Source of the DNA: Blastocladiella emersonii ATCC 22665
Lineage: Eukaryota; Blastocladiomycota; Blastocladiomycetes; Blastocladiales; Blastocladiaceae
Assembly: GCA_025594325.1 (NCBI GenBank)
Contig: JANHCV010000013.1
Span: 62,001-126,000 of the forward strand
Length of the DNA: 64,000 nucleotides
Direction: 5' to 3'
The notes under the pieces were generated by a model. It was not told the DNA's origin and ran no database searches. It saw nothing but the letters and a program-made list of their open reading frames with translations. The number at the start of each line of letters is the position of its first letter. Position 1 is the first letter of the stretch. This document shows positions 62,649 through 64,000 of the stretch, piece by piece. The translations under genes were made by a program, and so were the position numbers.

Positions 62649-64000
62649 AACGCACCACGCGCTGCGCACACGGCGCAAACGGCCACCCTGGTGACACGCA
62701 CACTCGCATGAACGGCAGGCATGCAAGGCGTCCTGAACTCAACGATGATATATCGTCTAGGTCTGCTCGCTCCAACGGGTGCGCCTGCCTGCCCTCCCTG
62801 TGCCATGGATTGATTGATTCATGTCCAGTGCTGCCCCCATGCTTGCTTTCATGGCCGCGGGGTCCGTCAGGACGCCTTGCAATGGGTGCGCCAACCCCTG
62901 TTGCCAGCCATGTGGCAAGAAACACCGCAGCACCTGCGTCGCCCTGGCCACCGTACCTTGCAAACAGCGTAGCAGCCGTACTGCTTCAGAGGGCTGCAGA
63001 GGGCTGGCTGCGGAGGGCTGAGGCGGCAGGGCTCCTCCTGCAGGAGACAGTGCTGGGGCCAAGGAGTTAGTGCTAGGGACTACTAACTGAATGGTGAATG
63101 ACCCACACACCACATGCTCCTGGCAGGAGTGCGTGTGGGCGCGTGGGCCTGTGTCCGTGCGTGCCTGGATTAGTCCTCCATCACAAGTGACCAAGGTGAC
63201 CAAGGTGACCAAGGTGACCAAGGTGACCAAGGTGACATGCAAGCACCAAGTTAGAGCGGCGGGGCAGCCATGGAAAGAAGGGCACAGGTACAAACTACCG
63301 TACCCTGGCCGCGGCCACTTGTCGCAGAACAGCCCTGCATGGCTCAGGACGCGGCGGGCGTTGGAGACAGGGTAGGTAGGTAGGTAGCAGCAGCAGCAGC
63401 AAGGAGCAGGACCTGGCTGGCAAACAACACAAGTGAAGGCGTGCGTGATGGAGTGAGAGAGTGTTGAATGAATGGATGGGTGGATGCGATGCAGACCAGC
63501 ATACGTGTCGTGCGTCGTCCGGATTGGTCGGCGACCACCCGCCAATCCTGCGGCATGGCTGTGGGGGCGGCAGTGGTGGTAGTGGAGCTAGAGTGGTGTC
63601 GTGGGGCTGGTGGGGTCCCCTCTCCTTCCTGTCTCGCCTAGGTGGGTGGGCGGACGTAGCGCGCATGCGGGCGGGCAAGGTAGGAACGTTGTTCAAGCAA
63701 TGGATCATGTACTTTATGGCATGTGATCTGCAAGACAGGGAGGGGGAGCGACTGTGTCTAATTTTGACCGAGGGACCTTGCTGCAGCCAACGTCTGGCCC
63801 AATCCGACCCTCCACAAATCGCAACATGCACGAAACAAATTAGCTGACGTTTGGGATGTACCAAACCAGCCACGTAGATAACTTTCATGGTACTCAAACA
63901 AGACCATACTCAAATCTTTGACTTCCTGCATGTCCAGCTAGCCAGGCTTCTGTAAATCACATTGATGACGCAACAAAATATCTGGCCATAAGAATATTGT
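62649..64000. repeat. Satellite unit 21, partial (first 1,352 bp)
   Basis: It carries g at 62927 (offset 279), which only unit 3 shares, and reference bases at the other five sites it covers. The window end cuts it inside the second 138-bp subrepeat (block starts about 63848). Confidence 0.95.

Larger units (their letters stand above)
1..64000. repeat. Macrosatellite array, 3,124/3,148-bp unit, about 20.4 copies
   Basis: The sequence at position 1 recurs in the same orientation at 3125, 6249, 9373, 12497, 15621, 18745, 21893, 25017, 28165, 31313, 34461, 37585, 40733, 43881, 47029, 50153, 53277, 56401, 59525 and 62649. Thirteen spacings are 3,124 bp and seven are 3,148 bp. The longer ones contain one extra 24-bp minisatellite copy. 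I see ten substitution sites among all units and no other length change, so any two units are at least about 99.7% identical. The array starts and stops inside units, so its true length is unknown. No coding gene or structural RNA is supported. I do not recognise the satellite; human D4Z4 or DXZ4 and rDNA spacers do not fit what I see. The variable sites were found by eye, so a few may be missed. Confidence 0.98.

Noticed and set aside
1-64000. rDNA array or intergenic spacer, or a tRNA/5S cluster
   Set aside because: I see no rRNA core sequence, no tRNA A/B box pair with a cloverleaf, and no 5S-like sequence in the unit on either strand.
1-64000. Transposon or retroelement array
   Set aside because: There is no reverse transcriptase, transposase or integrase reading frame, and no terminal repeats or target-site duplications at unit borders, which are only a phase choice.

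Overview
The whole 64 kb window is one head-to-tail tandem array of a single long satellite (macrosatellite) unit. The unit is 3,124 bp, with a 3,148-bp allele. The window holds 20 complete units and the first 1,352 bp of a 21st. No flanking single-copy DNA is visible, because the array runs off both ends. I find no protein-coding gene, rRNA, tRNA, CRISPR array or recognisable transposon. The open reading frames recur with the unit, overlap on both strands, are rich in simple repeats, and the longest is broken by a stop in six of the 20 full units. This is nuclear eukaryotic DNA by architecture. The mix of GC-rich DNA, short GC-rich minisatellites and simple repeats would suit a green alga (volvocine-like), but that is only a compositional impression and I do not recognise the satellite family.

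Each unit has the same layout (offsets count from window position 1, an arbitrary phase). Offsets 1-1199 are GC-rich and mostly unique. They carry five perfect 9-bp repeats (539-588), a GGTA x4 / GCA x5 microsatellite (723-753) and a G-rich stretch (907-1036). Offsets about 1200-2550 are an AT-richer block of ten diverged tandem copies of a ~138-bp subrepeat. Offsets 2551-3124 are mixed: an ACCTGCC-type simple repeat (2658-2749), a 24-bp minisatellite with two or three copies (from 2838), and a GCGCAC-rich end.

By eye the units differ at only ten single-base sites and one 24-bp copy-number site. The sites are 279 a/g, 404 g/a, 672 t/a, 807 g/a, 1234 c/t, 1316 g/a, 1878 a/g, 2504 a/g, 24-bp copies 2/3, 2932 g/a and 3029 g/c. 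No pair I compared differs at more than seven of them. Units 2 and 20 carry the commonest state at every site and serve as the reference. The sites are arranged in order: a c/g alternation at 3029 through units 1-10 (a dimer), a near-exact 6,248-bp duplication (units 3-4 and 5-6), a three-copy-minisatellite domain (units 7-15), a 672a/2504g domain (units 16-19), and a return at units 19-21 to the pattern of units 1-3, 56,400 bp away.

The notable content is therefore a nested repeat hierarchy (9/24 bp, 138 bp, 3.1 kb, 6.2 kb, possibly 56.4 kb) with strong signs of recent amplification and of exchange between units. A centromeric, subtelomeric or other heterochromatic role, or non-coding transcription, is possible but nothing in the sequence proves it.
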